From the NCBI GenBank assembly GCA_947488155.1, contig CANKYK010000001.1:1054001-1118000 (forward strand): a stretch of DNA of 64,000 nt, given 5' to 3'. The notes below the pieces were generated by a model. That model had not been told where the DNA came from. It made no database searches and saw only the letters and a list, made by a program, of their open reading frames with translations. Numbering within the stretch: the first letter of the stretch is position 1; each line of letters starts with the position of its first letter. A program made the position numbers and the translations under genes. Source of the DNA: an uncultured Erythrobacter sp. GTDB taxonomy: Bacteria; Pseudomonadota; Alphaproteobacteria; Sphingomonadales; Sphingomonadaceae. Positions 9,458-17,712 of this stretch are shown here, one piece after another.

Positions 9458-11743
9458 TTAGCCGCCGCTGCGACTGTTCGCTGCGGCCTCGATCACGTCC
9501 GCATCCCAAGTGACCTCTGTCTGGGTCTGCGGGTTGAACCGCGTATTGGCATAACTGGCTGCTTCTGCTGCAGCGATTTCGTCAGCGGTTAGGAACTCAC
9601 TTGGTTCAAGCGCAAACACATCAATGCCGCGCGTGATCTCGGTCCCATAAATCCGTCCATTGTACCAATAGGATGACCAATAGCCGCCGACCACCAATTG
9701 CTCTTCATCAATTGGGCCGCGATCAAAATAGGCGATTTCAACCGGCTGCGAGCTATCGGTGAAATCCATCACGCTGATCCCGCCCTGATACCAGGATTGG
9801 ACGAACAGATCGCGGCCCGGCACCGGAACGATTGAGCCATTGTGCGCAACACAGTTTTCCTTGTCGCCTTGCGGCGCAGGCATTTTGTAGTGACTGCGAA
9901 ACTCAAGCTTGCCCTCTACGATATCGTAGATCGCATTCGCGCCCCAGGTCATCGGGTCAGATGCGCGGCAACGCGCACGTCCGCCGCCGCCCCATTCATC
10001 GGTGAAGATCACTTTCGTGCCATCATTGTTGAACGTTGCGGAGTGCCAATAGGCAAAACCTTTGTCGAACACCGCATCAATCCGCACCGGGTTCATCGGA
10101 TCAGAAATGTCGAACAAAATGCCATTGCCCGAGCACGCACCTGCAGCGATATTCTTGCTCGGGAAGACCGTGATATCGTGGCATTCGTCGGTCGGACGTG
10201 TGTCCTGCGTGCCCTCACCGCTGTCACCGCCGGTCCAAAGGCCCGCAATGCTGCCGGTTTCTGGGTCAGCAAAGACGCGCGGCGATTTTACGATGCGCGA
10301 CTGAGACGGGTCAGCAAGCGGAATTTCGATCACATCAATGCTGAACAGAGCCGTCCGAGTATCCCCGGCAATATCGCCAACACAGCCAGTCAGCTCATCT
10401 TCTTCCCGAATGCTTGAGGTGCCGGAATTGTAAACGATAATCTTTGTGTCATCGGCGCTGACGATGGAGTGTGTATGGCTGCCCCGGCAGGTCTGTACGC
10501 CGCCGACTTGGCGCGGACGGGCGAGGTCTGAGATATCGAAGATGCGAAGCCCGCGAAAACGTTCTTTGCTCACATCTTCAACCACGCCTTGCAGACCGCA
10601 ATCGACGCGCCCCCGCGTTTGCTCAACGCTCATCACCAGGATGTCACCCACAACCGACACGTCCCCTTGGCCGCCGGGACATACGACTGAGCTCATAAGG
10701 TTTGGCGCGCCGTCTTCGCTCAGCCTGTAGATGTTAAATCCGTGATAGCTGCCAGCGACCATGATATCGTCGAAGAAGGCCATGTCGGTATTGGCGAAAT
10801 CGAGCAATGGTGAGCGCTCAGCGAACTTTGTGAGGTCTTCTTCCTCTTCGCGCAGCGGTGTGTCCTCAGCCGGCTGTGCGTCTGCTTTGGGGTCAGTTGC
10901 CTTTACTGCTTCGTCAGCTGTCTTGTCGGCTTTGTCCTTTTCCTCATCAGGAATGGCTGGCCGCAAATCAGCGGGATTCGCCGGGTCAAAGAAACCAGCG
11001 GGTTTGGATAGGCTGGCCACCTTACGCAGGTTGAGGATTGCCTCTCCTGCATCTGCAAAGCCAGCTTTCAATGTCGCACGGGGATCGGCAGAGAGACTGA
11101 CCAGAACGAGGTTCATCTTGTCGATTTCGCTGGTTTGGTCGCTATCCACATCACTTGCGAACTTGAACAAGACCGGATCAGCTGCGCTGCCGGGCTGGTC
11201 GAGCAAGTCTTCGACCATGTCGATCGCGCCCTCATGGTGAGCGATCATCAGAGTGAGGAATTGTCGGTCAAACTCGACCCCCGAGGCGGCTGCCAAAGCA
11301 GCCATTTGATCCGGGCTAGCCATGCCGGCCATCATGTGATGCATGTGCGCCGCGTGGCTAGCATGACCGGGCAATTCAGTCGGCTCGCCGCGATCTTTCA
11401 GCCAACCTTCCATGAACTTGATTTCATCAGCTTGGCTTGCTTCGATCCGGCCAGCAAGCGTTACGACTTCTTCGCGGTTCGTGCGGTCTTTCACCAGAAC
11501 CGCCATATCTACCGCTTGTTGATGGTGTACAATCATACCTTGCATGAAGCCAACGTCAGCCGGCGAATGCGTAGTCGCTGCAATCTGGGTTGCCTCATCG
11601 GCGCTCAGCACGCGGCCTTCCTGACCGGGTGCGCCAGGCTGCACAATCAGAGCGTCTTGCGACAGCGCAATGCTCGATGTGCTAAGCAAAAGCCCAGTAA
11701 TCGCGAAGCTTGAAGTTTTTACGATCTGTGTTGTGCGAATCAT
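9458..11743 (-). CDS. Secreted DUF305 / LVIVD-repeat fusion protein
   Basis: Large (761 aa) exported protein with an N-terminal signal sequence (hydrophobic residues 10-28, probable cleavage after SIALSQ). Residues about 50-220 form a duplicated DUF305 region, seen as GFMQGMIVHHQQAVDMA and FLTLMIAHHEGAIDMV with a His/Met-rich loop (HASHAAHMHHMMAGM) between them; DUF305 proteins are ferritin-like four-helix bundles often linked to metal handling. A charged Asp/Lys/Glu linker follows (about 265-300). The rest is a beta-propeller of LVIVD-type repeats, e.g. FRGLRIFDISDLARPRQVG and GILFDISDPMNPVRIDAV, with many cysteines. I infer a periplasmic or surface location; the molecular role is unknown. 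The arrangement looks single-gene with its own promoter in the 268-base gap to the next gene. Confidence 0.82.
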   Translation of the reverse strand: MIRTTQIVKTSSFAITGLLLSTSSIALSQDALIVQPGAPGQEGRVLSADEATQIAATTHSPADVGFMQGMIVHHQQAVDMAVLVKDRTNREEVVTLAGRIEASQADEIKFMEGWLKDRGEPTELPGHASHAAHMHHMMAGMASPDQMAALAAASGVEFDRQFLTLMIAHHEGAIDMVEDLLDQPGSAADPVLFKFASDVDSDQTSEIDKMNLVLVSLSADPRATLKAGFADAGEAILNLRKVASLSKPAGFFDPANPADLRPAIPDEEKDKADKTADEAVKATDPKADAQPAEDTPLREEEEDLTKFAERSPLLDFANTDMAFFDDIMVAGSYHGFNIYRLSEDGAPNLMSSVVCPGGQGDVSVVGDILVMSVEQTRGRVDCGLQGVVEDVSKERFRGLRIFDISDLARPRQVGGVQTCRGSHTHSIVSADDTKIIVYNSGTSSIREEDELTGCVGDIAGDTRTALFSIDVIEIPLADPSQSRIVKSPRVFADPETGSIAGLWTGGDSGEGTQDTRPTDECHDITVFPSKNIAAGACSGNGILFDISDPMNPVRIDAVFDKGFAYWHSATFNNDGTKVIFTDEWGGGGRARCRASDPMTWGANAIYDIVEGKLEFRSHYKMPAPQGDKENCVAHNGSIVPVPGRDLFVQSWYQGGISVMDFTDSSQPVEIAYFDRGPIDEEQLVVGGYWSSYWYNGRIYGTEITRGIDVFALEPSEFLTADEIAAAEAASYANTRFNPQTQTEVTWDADVIEAAANSRSGG

Positions 11744-12011
11744 TAGAAATTTACCCTGTTCAAAGCTTGACGATCACACTGCCGAGGCGCTCGCTACAGT
11801 CAAGATCAATCAACGCATCGCAATGCGCAGCCGGCGCGGTACGGACCTCGTAATCGATCCATAGAGTGATAACCCGCACCGCCTTGGCTGGTGTCCAGCG
11901 AATCCGGTCGCTTGCGACACACCGTTCATCGCGAGCGATGAAACTAAAGCTTGCCGCGGCGAATCGCCAATTGTTAAGCCTCCGATAACCCTAGTTGAGT
12001 ATATTCGCTTC
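11744..12011. other. Divergent intergenic region without a gene
   Basis: Spacer between the divergent DUF305/LVIVD gene and the beta-lactamase-like gene. It must contain both promoters. No convincing coding frame, RNA or repeat was seen; the AT-richer part just before 12012 (TTGTTAAG... and TTGAGTATATTC) is the likely promoter of the plus-strand gene. Confidence 0.4.
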
Positions 12012-13031
12012 ATGTTCAAACGTCGTCTCGCACCACTTTTCGCAGGCTTAGCGGCCACACTCCTGATCTCCAGTCCAGCATCTGCGCAAGGCAATGAACT
12101 GCTTGCCAGCTTTGACAATGCGTTGGGAACTAATGTTCGCGACCCGCAGAGTTTTGAGGCCGTTTATGCATCCGGCTTTGAGCAGCGGATTGCTGAACTC
12201 GCCGACGGCGACAAAGGACGCATCGGAGTTGCTGCTGTCGACCTTGCAACGGGCGACCAGCTTTATGTGTTGGGTGACCAGCTGTTTCCAATGGCATCGA
12301 CCAGCAAGATTGCGGTCGCCGGTGCCTATCTCGAGATGGTTGAGCAAGGACGCTATTCGCTGACAAGCGAGTTCCCGCTGCTCATTCCGATCCGTTCGGC
12401 CAAATATTCAAGCGCCGCTGCACCCGTGCGCAAAGGCAATTACATGCAGGCGATCGATCTCATAGAGATTATGATCACTCGTTCTAGCAATCCGGCGACC
12501 GATGCTTTGCTCGCCGCAGTTGGCGGGCCAGAACGCGTCAATGATTGGGTACGCCGCCAGGGCATTGAGAACTTCAGCATTGACCGTGATATCGCCACTT
12601 TGGTCCGCGATGATGGGGAATATGATCCAGCTGCATGGATTGATCCACGGGATTCGGCGACACCCAAAGCGATGATCCAGTTGCTCCAAGGTCTCTATCG
12701 CGGAGACTTCCTATCCGCGCAAAGCCGCCGTGTTCTGCTTGGCGCGATGAGCCGCACTCGCACCGGTAAGCGCCGCATCGTAGCGAACATGCCGGCGGAT
12801 GCACGGGTCAGTCACAAGACAGGTTCGCTCAATAACACGTCGAGCGATATTGGAATTATCGAAGCACCAGATGGCCGTGCAATTGCCGTCGCCATTTATG
12901 TGACCGGGCAAGGGTCACGACTGGCCCGCGAACGCCGGATCGCCGCAATTGCGCGTGCGCTTTATGATGGCTTCGGAGCCAAAGCGCGCAATCAGCAAAA
13001 TTGGACAAACGCTCCGCACACTGGCGGCTGA
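12012..13031 (+). CDS. Class A beta-lactamase-like serine hydrolase, periplasmic
   Basis: Exported 339-aa serine hydrolase of the beta-lactamase/penicillin-binding fold. A signal peptide (MFKRRLAPLFAGLAATLLIS..., likely cleavage after PASA) directs it to the periplasm. The three catalytic motifs are present: STSK at residues 96-99 (nucleophile Ser96, Lys99), SSN in place of SDN (MITRSSNPATDALL, near 157-160), and KTG in SHKTGSLNNTSSDIG. The Glu166 motif ExxLN of true class A enzymes is not evident in the omega-loop position, where RDDGEYDPAAWIDP is found. So it may be a weak beta-lactamase or a cell-wall hydrolase rather than a resistance enzyme. Confidence 0.8.
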   Translation: MFKRRLAPLFAGLAATLLISSPASAQGNELLASFDNALGTNVRDPQSFEAVYASGFEQRIAELADGDKGRIGVAAVDLATGDQLYVLGDQLFPMASTSKIAVAGAYLEMVEQGRYSLTSEFPLLIPIRSAKYSSAAAPVRKGNYMQAIDLIEIMITRSSNPATDALLAAVGGPERVNDWVRRQGIENFSIDRDIATLVRDDGEYDPAAWIDPRDSATPKAMIQLLQGLYRGDFLSAQSRRVLLGAMSRTRTGKRRIVANMPADARVSHKTGSLNNTSSDIGIIEAPDGRAIAVAIYVTGQGSRLARERRIAAIARALYDGFGAKARNQQNWTNAPHTGG

Positions 13032-13070
13032 GCACGTCGGAAATCTGACGGATAGAAAACGCGGCGCATG

Positions 13071-13101
13071 GAAAAAGGGCGGCACCTATCTGGCACCGCC
13101 C
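13071..13101 (-). terminator. Terminator of the Ala-rich lipoprotein gene
   Basis: On the minus strand GGGCGG and CCGCCC arms (13096-13101 with 13077-13082) surround a shorter CC/GG pairing and are followed by TTTTTCC. It lies 33 bases beyond the stop of the minus-strand gene. The plus-strand side has no T tract. Confidence 0.72.
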
Positions 13102-13133
13102 TCAATCTAATTAGCTAAAGCTAAAAGGCTGAA

Positions 13134-13433
13134 TTATTCAGCAGCTTCGCCGGTCATTGCTTCTTCAGCAGCTTCGGCAGCGCCTTCAGCAGCTTCAGTT
13201 ACTTCAGCAGCAGCGCCTTCGGCAGCTTCGCCAGTTGCATCGACTGCATCGCCAGCAGCTTCTGCAGTCGCATCAGCAGCGCCTTCAACAGCTTCCGCGC
13301 CGTCTTCAACAACAGAAGTTGCGTCAGCGGCCATCGCGTCAACGGTTTCACCAGCTTGTTCAGCGGTTTCAGAGCATGCAGCAAGGCCAAGAGCCGAACC
13401 AGCAACAGCGGCAGCAAGAATAATTTTACGCAT
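13134..13433 (-). CDS. Small Ala/Glu-rich repeat lipoprotein
   Basis: A 99-aa lipoprotein starting at the ATG at 13433 (MRKIILAAAVAGSALGLAACSE), preferred over an in-frame start 13 codons upstream because it begins exactly at the signal peptide and has AAGGA 11 bases before it. The lipobox LAAC puts the modified Cys near residue 20. The mature part consists almost wholly of A, E, T, G, D and V in loosely repeated units such as EAAEGAA, predicting a long amphipathic helix, possibly a periplasmic spacer or wall-contacting lipoprotein similar in style to Lpp. No enzymatic motif. The function is unknown. Confidence 0.75.
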   Translation of the reverse strand: MRKIILAAAVAGSALGLAACSETAEQAGETVDAMAADATSVVEDGAEAVEGAADATAEAAGDAVDATGEAAEGAAAEVTEAAEGAAEAAEEAMTGEAAE

Positions 13434-13674
13434 AGGATTCAATTCCTTATCCAGCGAGTGTGTTAAGCACATCCGGTCCCCCCGGAGAATGCCAAAGCCA
13501 AGTCTAGAACGCCCAGCTTCGAGATCCTAAATAGTGGCAACTTTATGGCAACGCAAGGCCAAATCGCCTTTTTCGCCATTTTTCCGCCTTATTTGCCGCC
13601 CGTTCTGTCGTTGCTCACTATTGCGTGGGTGATAGCCGCCATGCCTCGACCAAACCGGCTTATCACCTGCCTTG

Positions 13675-13692
13675 CGCGGTGCTAGCACCGCG
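13675..13692. promoter_or_regulatory. Perfect 18-bp palindrome abutting the polA start codon
   Basis: CGCGGTGCTAGCACCGCG reads the same on both strands and ends two bases before the polA ATG at 13695. In RNA it would form a 7-bp stem with a four-base loop exactly where a Shine-Dalgarno sequence should be; none is visible. It could be a protein operator or a translation-limiting hairpin. Confidence 0.5.
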
Positions 13693-13694
13693 TC

Positions 13695-16529
13695 ATGGCC
13701 GAGCAACAGCACCTCTATCTCGTCGATGGTTCATCCTATATTTTCAGGGCGTATCACCGCCTGCCTCCTCTGACCGATCCCGAGGGAACGCCGGTCGGCG
13801 CAGTCTATGGTTACACCACCATGCTTTGGAAGTTAGCCGAAGACCTCGACCAAGCCGATGGTCCGACTCACATGGCGGTCATTCTGGATGCCTCATCCAA
13901 ATCATTCCGCAACGATATTTATCCAGAGTATAAGGCAAACCGCCCTCCTCCACCGGAGGACTTGGTGCCGCAATTCCCGCTTATTCGGGATGCGACAAAG
14001 GCGTTTAGCCTGCCTTGCATTGAACAAGAGGGATTGGAGGCCGACGACTTGATTGCCTCCTATGCTCGGGCGGCGCAGGCACAAGGTTGGAATGTGACCA
14101 TTGTCTCGTCTGACAAGGATTTAATGCAATTGGTGGGTGAGCGCAGCGGCGGACGGGTCGACATGCTCGACACGATGAAAAACCAGCGCATCTATATCCC
14201 TGAGGTCGAGGAAAAATTCGGCGTCGTCCCTGAACTGGTTGGCGATGTTCTCGCTCTGATGGGCGATAGCGTCGACAATGTTCCCGGCATTTATGGTGTC
14301 GGCCCAAAGACAGCGAGCAAACTCATCGCTGAACACGGCTCGCTCGGCGCAGCTCTGGATTCGGCACCAGGCATGAAGAAGTCTAAGCTGCAGGAGCGGT
14401 TACTCGGCGGGCGCGAGGAAGCGGAGTTGAGCCGCGTGCTGGTGGCCCTCAAGGAAGATGCCGATCTGCCGCAACCGCTTGATGGCTTTAAGCTCGAAAG
14501 TGTGCCTGCCGAACCGCTGGCAGCCTTTCTCCAAAAGCATGGTTTCACCAGCCTGCTAAAACGCCTCGGAGCGGGCAGCGGTAGCCCTGAACGCGCGACA
14601 AATCTGGATCCTGCCAAAGCCGAAACAGCGGGCGATGCAGGATCGGAAGATGGCAGCCGTCAGACACTTCCTGAGATGCCAGCCGTTGACCGCAGCGCCT
14701 ATGAAACGGTGCAGACCATGGAACGTCTGGAGGACTGGGTTTCTCGTGCGTTTGCAGCGCGAAAGGTGGCTGTCGACACCGAAACATCCTCGCTTGATGC
14801 GATGCAGGCTGAGCTTGTCGGCGTCAGCCTCGCGTTGGGTCCAAACGATGCCTGCTATATCCCGCTCGCTCATGGCGGTGTGGATCTGCTCTCAGAAAAG
14901 CCAGAACAAGTGGACCGCAACGCCGCGCTCGCTGCGCTGAGACCTTTGTTCGAAGCTGATGCCGTTCTGAAAATCTTCCAGAACGGCAAATATGACCTCA
15001 ACGTTCTGGCACAATACGGCCTGGCCGTCAGTCCGATCGAAGACACAATGGTGATGAGCTTTGCTCTGGATGCTGGACGCGGTGAACAAGGTCTTGGCGG
15101 CGGGCATGGAATGGATGATCTTTCCGTCCGCCATCTCAACCACACGCCATTGTCATTCAAAGAAGTCTGCGGAACCGGCAAGAAGCAAATCCCATTTGGC
15201 GAGGTCCCGCTCGACCGTGCGACCGAATATGCCGCCGAAGATGCCGATGTAACGTGGCGGCTCTATCAGCATCTCAAACCGCGCCTCTCATCAGAAGGAG
15301 GGTCGCAAATTTACGAGCGGGTTGACCGGCCACTGATTCCGGTTGTCGCAGCGATCGAGCGTGAGGGTATCAAGGTCGACCGTGCACGGTTGGCAAAGCT
15401 GTCCGAGGAATTCGCGACAGAAATAGCCTCTCTCGAGAAACAAATTCATGCTGACGCCGGGCAAGAATTCACCGTTGGCAGCCCTAAGCAATTGGGCGAA
15501 ATCCTGTTTGATAAGCTCGGCTATAAGGGGGGGCGTAAAGGCAAGAGCGGACAATATTCAACCGATCACAGCACGCTGGAGAAACTTGCTGGCCAAGGCG
15601 CAGAGATCGCCAACAAAGTGCTCGAATGGCGCCAATTGGCGAAGCTCAAATCAACCTACACCGACGCTTTGCAACAAGCGATCAATCCCAAGACCGACCG
15701 CGTGCACACAAGCTATAGCTTGGTCGGCGCACAAACAGGCCGGCTGTCTTCCACCGATCCGAACCTACAGAACATTCCGATCAGAACTGCTATTGGACGC
15801 CAGATCCGCGAAGCCTTTGTGCCCGAGCCCGGTAACGTCCTGCTTGCCGCCGACTATTCGCAAATCGAATTGCGACTGGCCGCGCATATGGCCGATGTTG
15901 GCACACTCAAGGAAGCCTTTGCCTCAGGCGAAGACATCCACTCACGCACTGCGAACGAGATGTTCGGCGAAGTAACCAGAGATACCCGCGCCCAGGCAAA
16001 GACGATCAATTTTGCTATTCTTTACGGCATATCGCGCTGGGGGCTGGCGGGCAGATTGGAAGTAGAACCGGACGAAGCGCAAGCCATGATCGACACTTAT
16101 TTCAAGCGCTTTCCCGGCATCCAGAGATACATCTTGGAAACGCTGGAGACGGTGCGCGAGCGCGGATATTCCGAGACCCTTTTCGGGCGAAAGACTTGGT
16201 TCCCTCGTATCAAGTCAAAGAACCAGGCTGAACGCCAAGGCTCCGAACGCGCGGCCATCAATGCGCCTATCCAAGGGACGAGCGCAGACATTATCAAACG
16301 TGCAATGGTGCGTATGCTGCCCGCCTTGGAAGAAGCAGGCCTATCCAATGTTCGTATGCTTCTGCAGGTTCATGATGAATTGGTATTCGAGCTACCTGAA
16401 GAGGATGTGGCCAAGGCCAGCCCGGTTATCGAGCGCGTGATGGCGGAAGCCGCGCTGCCTGCGGTCAAGCTCGATGTGCCATTGCAGATTGAAATCGGGA
16501 CCGGACCAAGCTGGGATGCAGCGCACTAA
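13695..16529 (+). CDS. polA: DNA polymerase I
   Basis: DNA polymerase I for Okazaki fragment processing and repair. At 944 aa it has all three domains. The N-terminal 5'-3' exonuclease shows DGSSYIFRAYHRLPPL and EADDLIASYARAAQ; the SSDKDLMQLV motif follows. The 3'-5' proofreading domain begins with VAVDTETSSLDAMQAELVG (about residue 355), keeping the D-x-E residues. The polymerase domain has motif A LLAADYSQIELRLAAH, motif B RAQAKTINFAILYGIS and motif C LQVHDELVFELPEED. The start is ATG 13695; a palindrome directly upstream may affect translation. The gene appears to be monocistronic. Confidence 0.97.
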   Translation: MAEQQHLYLVDGSSYIFRAYHRLPPLTDPEGTPVGAVYGYTTMLWKLAEDLDQADGPTHMAVILDASSKSFRNDIYPEYKANRPPPPEDLVPQFPLIRDATKAFSLPCIEQEGLEADDLIASYARAAQAQGWNVTIVSSDKDLMQLVGERSGGRVDMLDTMKNQRIYIPEVEEKFGVVPELVGDVLALMGDSVDNVPGIYGVGPKTASKLIAEHGSLGAALDSAPGMKKSKLQERLLGGREEAELSRVLVALKEDADLPQPLDGFKLESVPAEPLAAFLQKHGFTSLLKRLGAGSGSPERATNLDPAKAETAGDAGSEDGSRQTLPEMPAVDRSAYETVQTMERLEDWVSRAFAARKVAVDTETSSLDAMQAELVGVSLALGPNDACYIPLAHGGVDLLSEKPEQVDRNAALAALRPLFEADAVLKIFQNGKYDLNVLAQYGLAVSPIEDTMVMSFALDAGRGEQGLGGGHGMDDLSVRHLNHTPLSFKEVCGTGKKQIPFGEVPLDRATEYAAEDADVTWRLYQHLKPRLSSEGGSQIYERVDRPLIPVVAAIEREGIKVDRARLAKLSEEFATEIASLEKQIHADAGQEFTVGSPKQLGEILFDKLGYKGGRKGKSGQYSTDHSTLEKLAGQGAEIANKVLEWRQLAKLKSTYTDALQQAINPKTDRVHTSYSLVGAQTGRLSSTDPNLQNIPIRTAIGRQIREAFVPEPGNVLLAADYSQIELRLAAHMADVGTLKEAFASGEDIHSRTANEMFGEVTRDTRAQAKTINFAILYGISRWGLAGRLEVEPDEAQAMIDTYFKRFPGIQRYILETLETVRERGYSETLFGRKTWFPRIKSKNQAERQGSERAAINAPIQGTSADIIKRAMVRMLPALEEAGLSNVRMLLQVHDELVFELPEEDVAKASPVIERVMAEAALPAVKLDVPLQIEIGTGPSWDAAH

Positions 16530-16612
16530 TTGGTTGCACGCCATGTCTGCGCAGCGAGCATGCGGGCGCATCCATGGTTGTATTCGTGTGCGCGTCTGCA
16601 TAGGTGCGCAGC

Positions 16613-17692
16613 ATGCTTGATCAATTCAATCCCGCAAATCTCACCATCGATTGGTTCGCATGGGGCGTTGCTGGCCTCGCCCTGTTGCTGGCAATCGGGA
16701 TTGCATACCTGATCTACCGGCTCGTCTATGGTGCGGTCGGCAAGCTGACCAAAATGTCCCAAACAACTGCGGACGAGATGATCGTTGAGCGTGTCCGCCT
16801 TCCGATCAAGTGGTCATTCATTGCGATCGGCATCACGATCGCGGCGCAAATGAACGCCGAATTGCAATCGATCTGGGAACCGCTGGCCAAATTCCTGCGC
16901 CCGGCGCTGCTGGGTTGGATCGCTTACACTCTGGTGAAGGGCTTTACCGCGGCGTTGGAGCTGAGGCTGGAGGCCTCGAACGATCCCGTAGCAATGCGCA
17001 GTCGCAAAACCCGGATCGCCATTTTGAGCCGGACGGCAACGTTTACTATCATTTTTATCACGGTCGGCTTGATGCTCCTTGGCATTCCCGCCGTTCGCGA
17101 CATTGGCACAACGCTGCTAGCATCAGCGGGCTTGGCTGCGCTAGCGGTAGGTGCCGCGGCTCAACCTGCGCTGAAGTCGCTGATTGCGGGACTTCAGGTC
17201 GCTTTGACCGAGCCCATGCGGCTTGGCGATATGGTCAAAGTGGATGGCGAAGTGGGGCGCGTTGAAGAGATCCATATGAGCTTTGTCAAAGTTCGCACCT
17301 GGGATGAAAGAGCGCTGATCGTCCCGACAACCCGCTTTCTCGACAACAGTTTTGAAAACTGGTCACGCAAGAGCGAAATGCTGACCGGCCCGGTCTTCCT
17401 GCACCTTGACCCGGCCGCTGACGTCCCGCCAATTCGCGCCGAATTTGAGCGCTTCGTAGGCTCCCACGAGCTGTTTGATGGGCGCACCTGCGCGATGCTG
17501 ATGACAGAAGCTTATCCAGAAAGCATGGAGCTGCGCCTGTCCATGAGCGCGGCGACCATTGGCGATCTGTGGACCCTACGCTGCGCAACGCGCGAGCACA
17601 TGATTTCCTGGCTGCGAACCAACCAGCCGGATGCATTGATCCGGCACCGGCTCGAAGTGCAATCCGCCAATGAACGAGCGCAAGGAAACTGA
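16613..17692 (+). CDS. MscS-family mechanosensitive ion channel
   Basis: Inner-membrane small-conductance mechanosensitive channel that opens under hypo-osmotic stress. About four hydrophobic segments cover residues 15-185, ending in the glycine/alanine-rich pore helix (LLASAGLAALAVGAAAQPAL). The MscS beta domain follows: GDMVKVDGEVGRVEEIHMSF, then VKVRTWDERALIVPTTRFLDNSFENWSR split over residues 205-245. The chosen ATG at 16613 is three codons after an in-frame GTG at 16604; either could be used. About 359 aa is intermediate for the family. Confidence 0.88.
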   Translation: MLDQFNPANLTIDWFAWGVAGLALLLAIGIAYLIYRLVYGAVGKLTKMSQTTADEMIVERVRLPIKWSFIAIGITIAAQMNAELQSIWEPLAKFLRPALLGWIAYTLVKGFTAALELRLEASNDPVAMRSRKTRIAILSRTATFTIIFITVGLMLLGIPAVRDIGTTLLASAGLAALAVGAAAQPALKSLIAGLQVALTEPMRLGDMVKVDGEVGRVEEIHMSFVKVRTWDERALIVPTTRFLDNSFENWSRKSEMLTGPVFLHLDPAADVPPIRAEFERFVGSHELFDGRTCAMLMTEAYPESMELRLSMSAATIGDLWTLRCATREHMISWLRTNQPDALIRHRLEVQSANERAQGN

Positions 17693-17712
17693 CGCTCGCT
17701 TAGAACGGCGCA

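Noticed and set aside
9842..10417. 191-codon plus-strand frame opposite the DUF305/LVIVD gene
   Set aside because: The minus-strand protein has recognisable domains across this stretch; the antisense translation shows no family features.
11810..12118. Minus-strand frame overlapping the beta-lactamase-like gene start
   Set aside because: Overlaps the signal-peptide region of a well-supported gene and has no plausible start context.
13157..13423. Open frame on the plus strand with Leu/Gln/Arg repeats opposite the Ala-rich lipoprotein
   Set aside because: It is the antisense shadow of a GC-rich alanine-repeat gene; the minus-strand gene has a clear lipoprotein signal, ribosome site and terminator.
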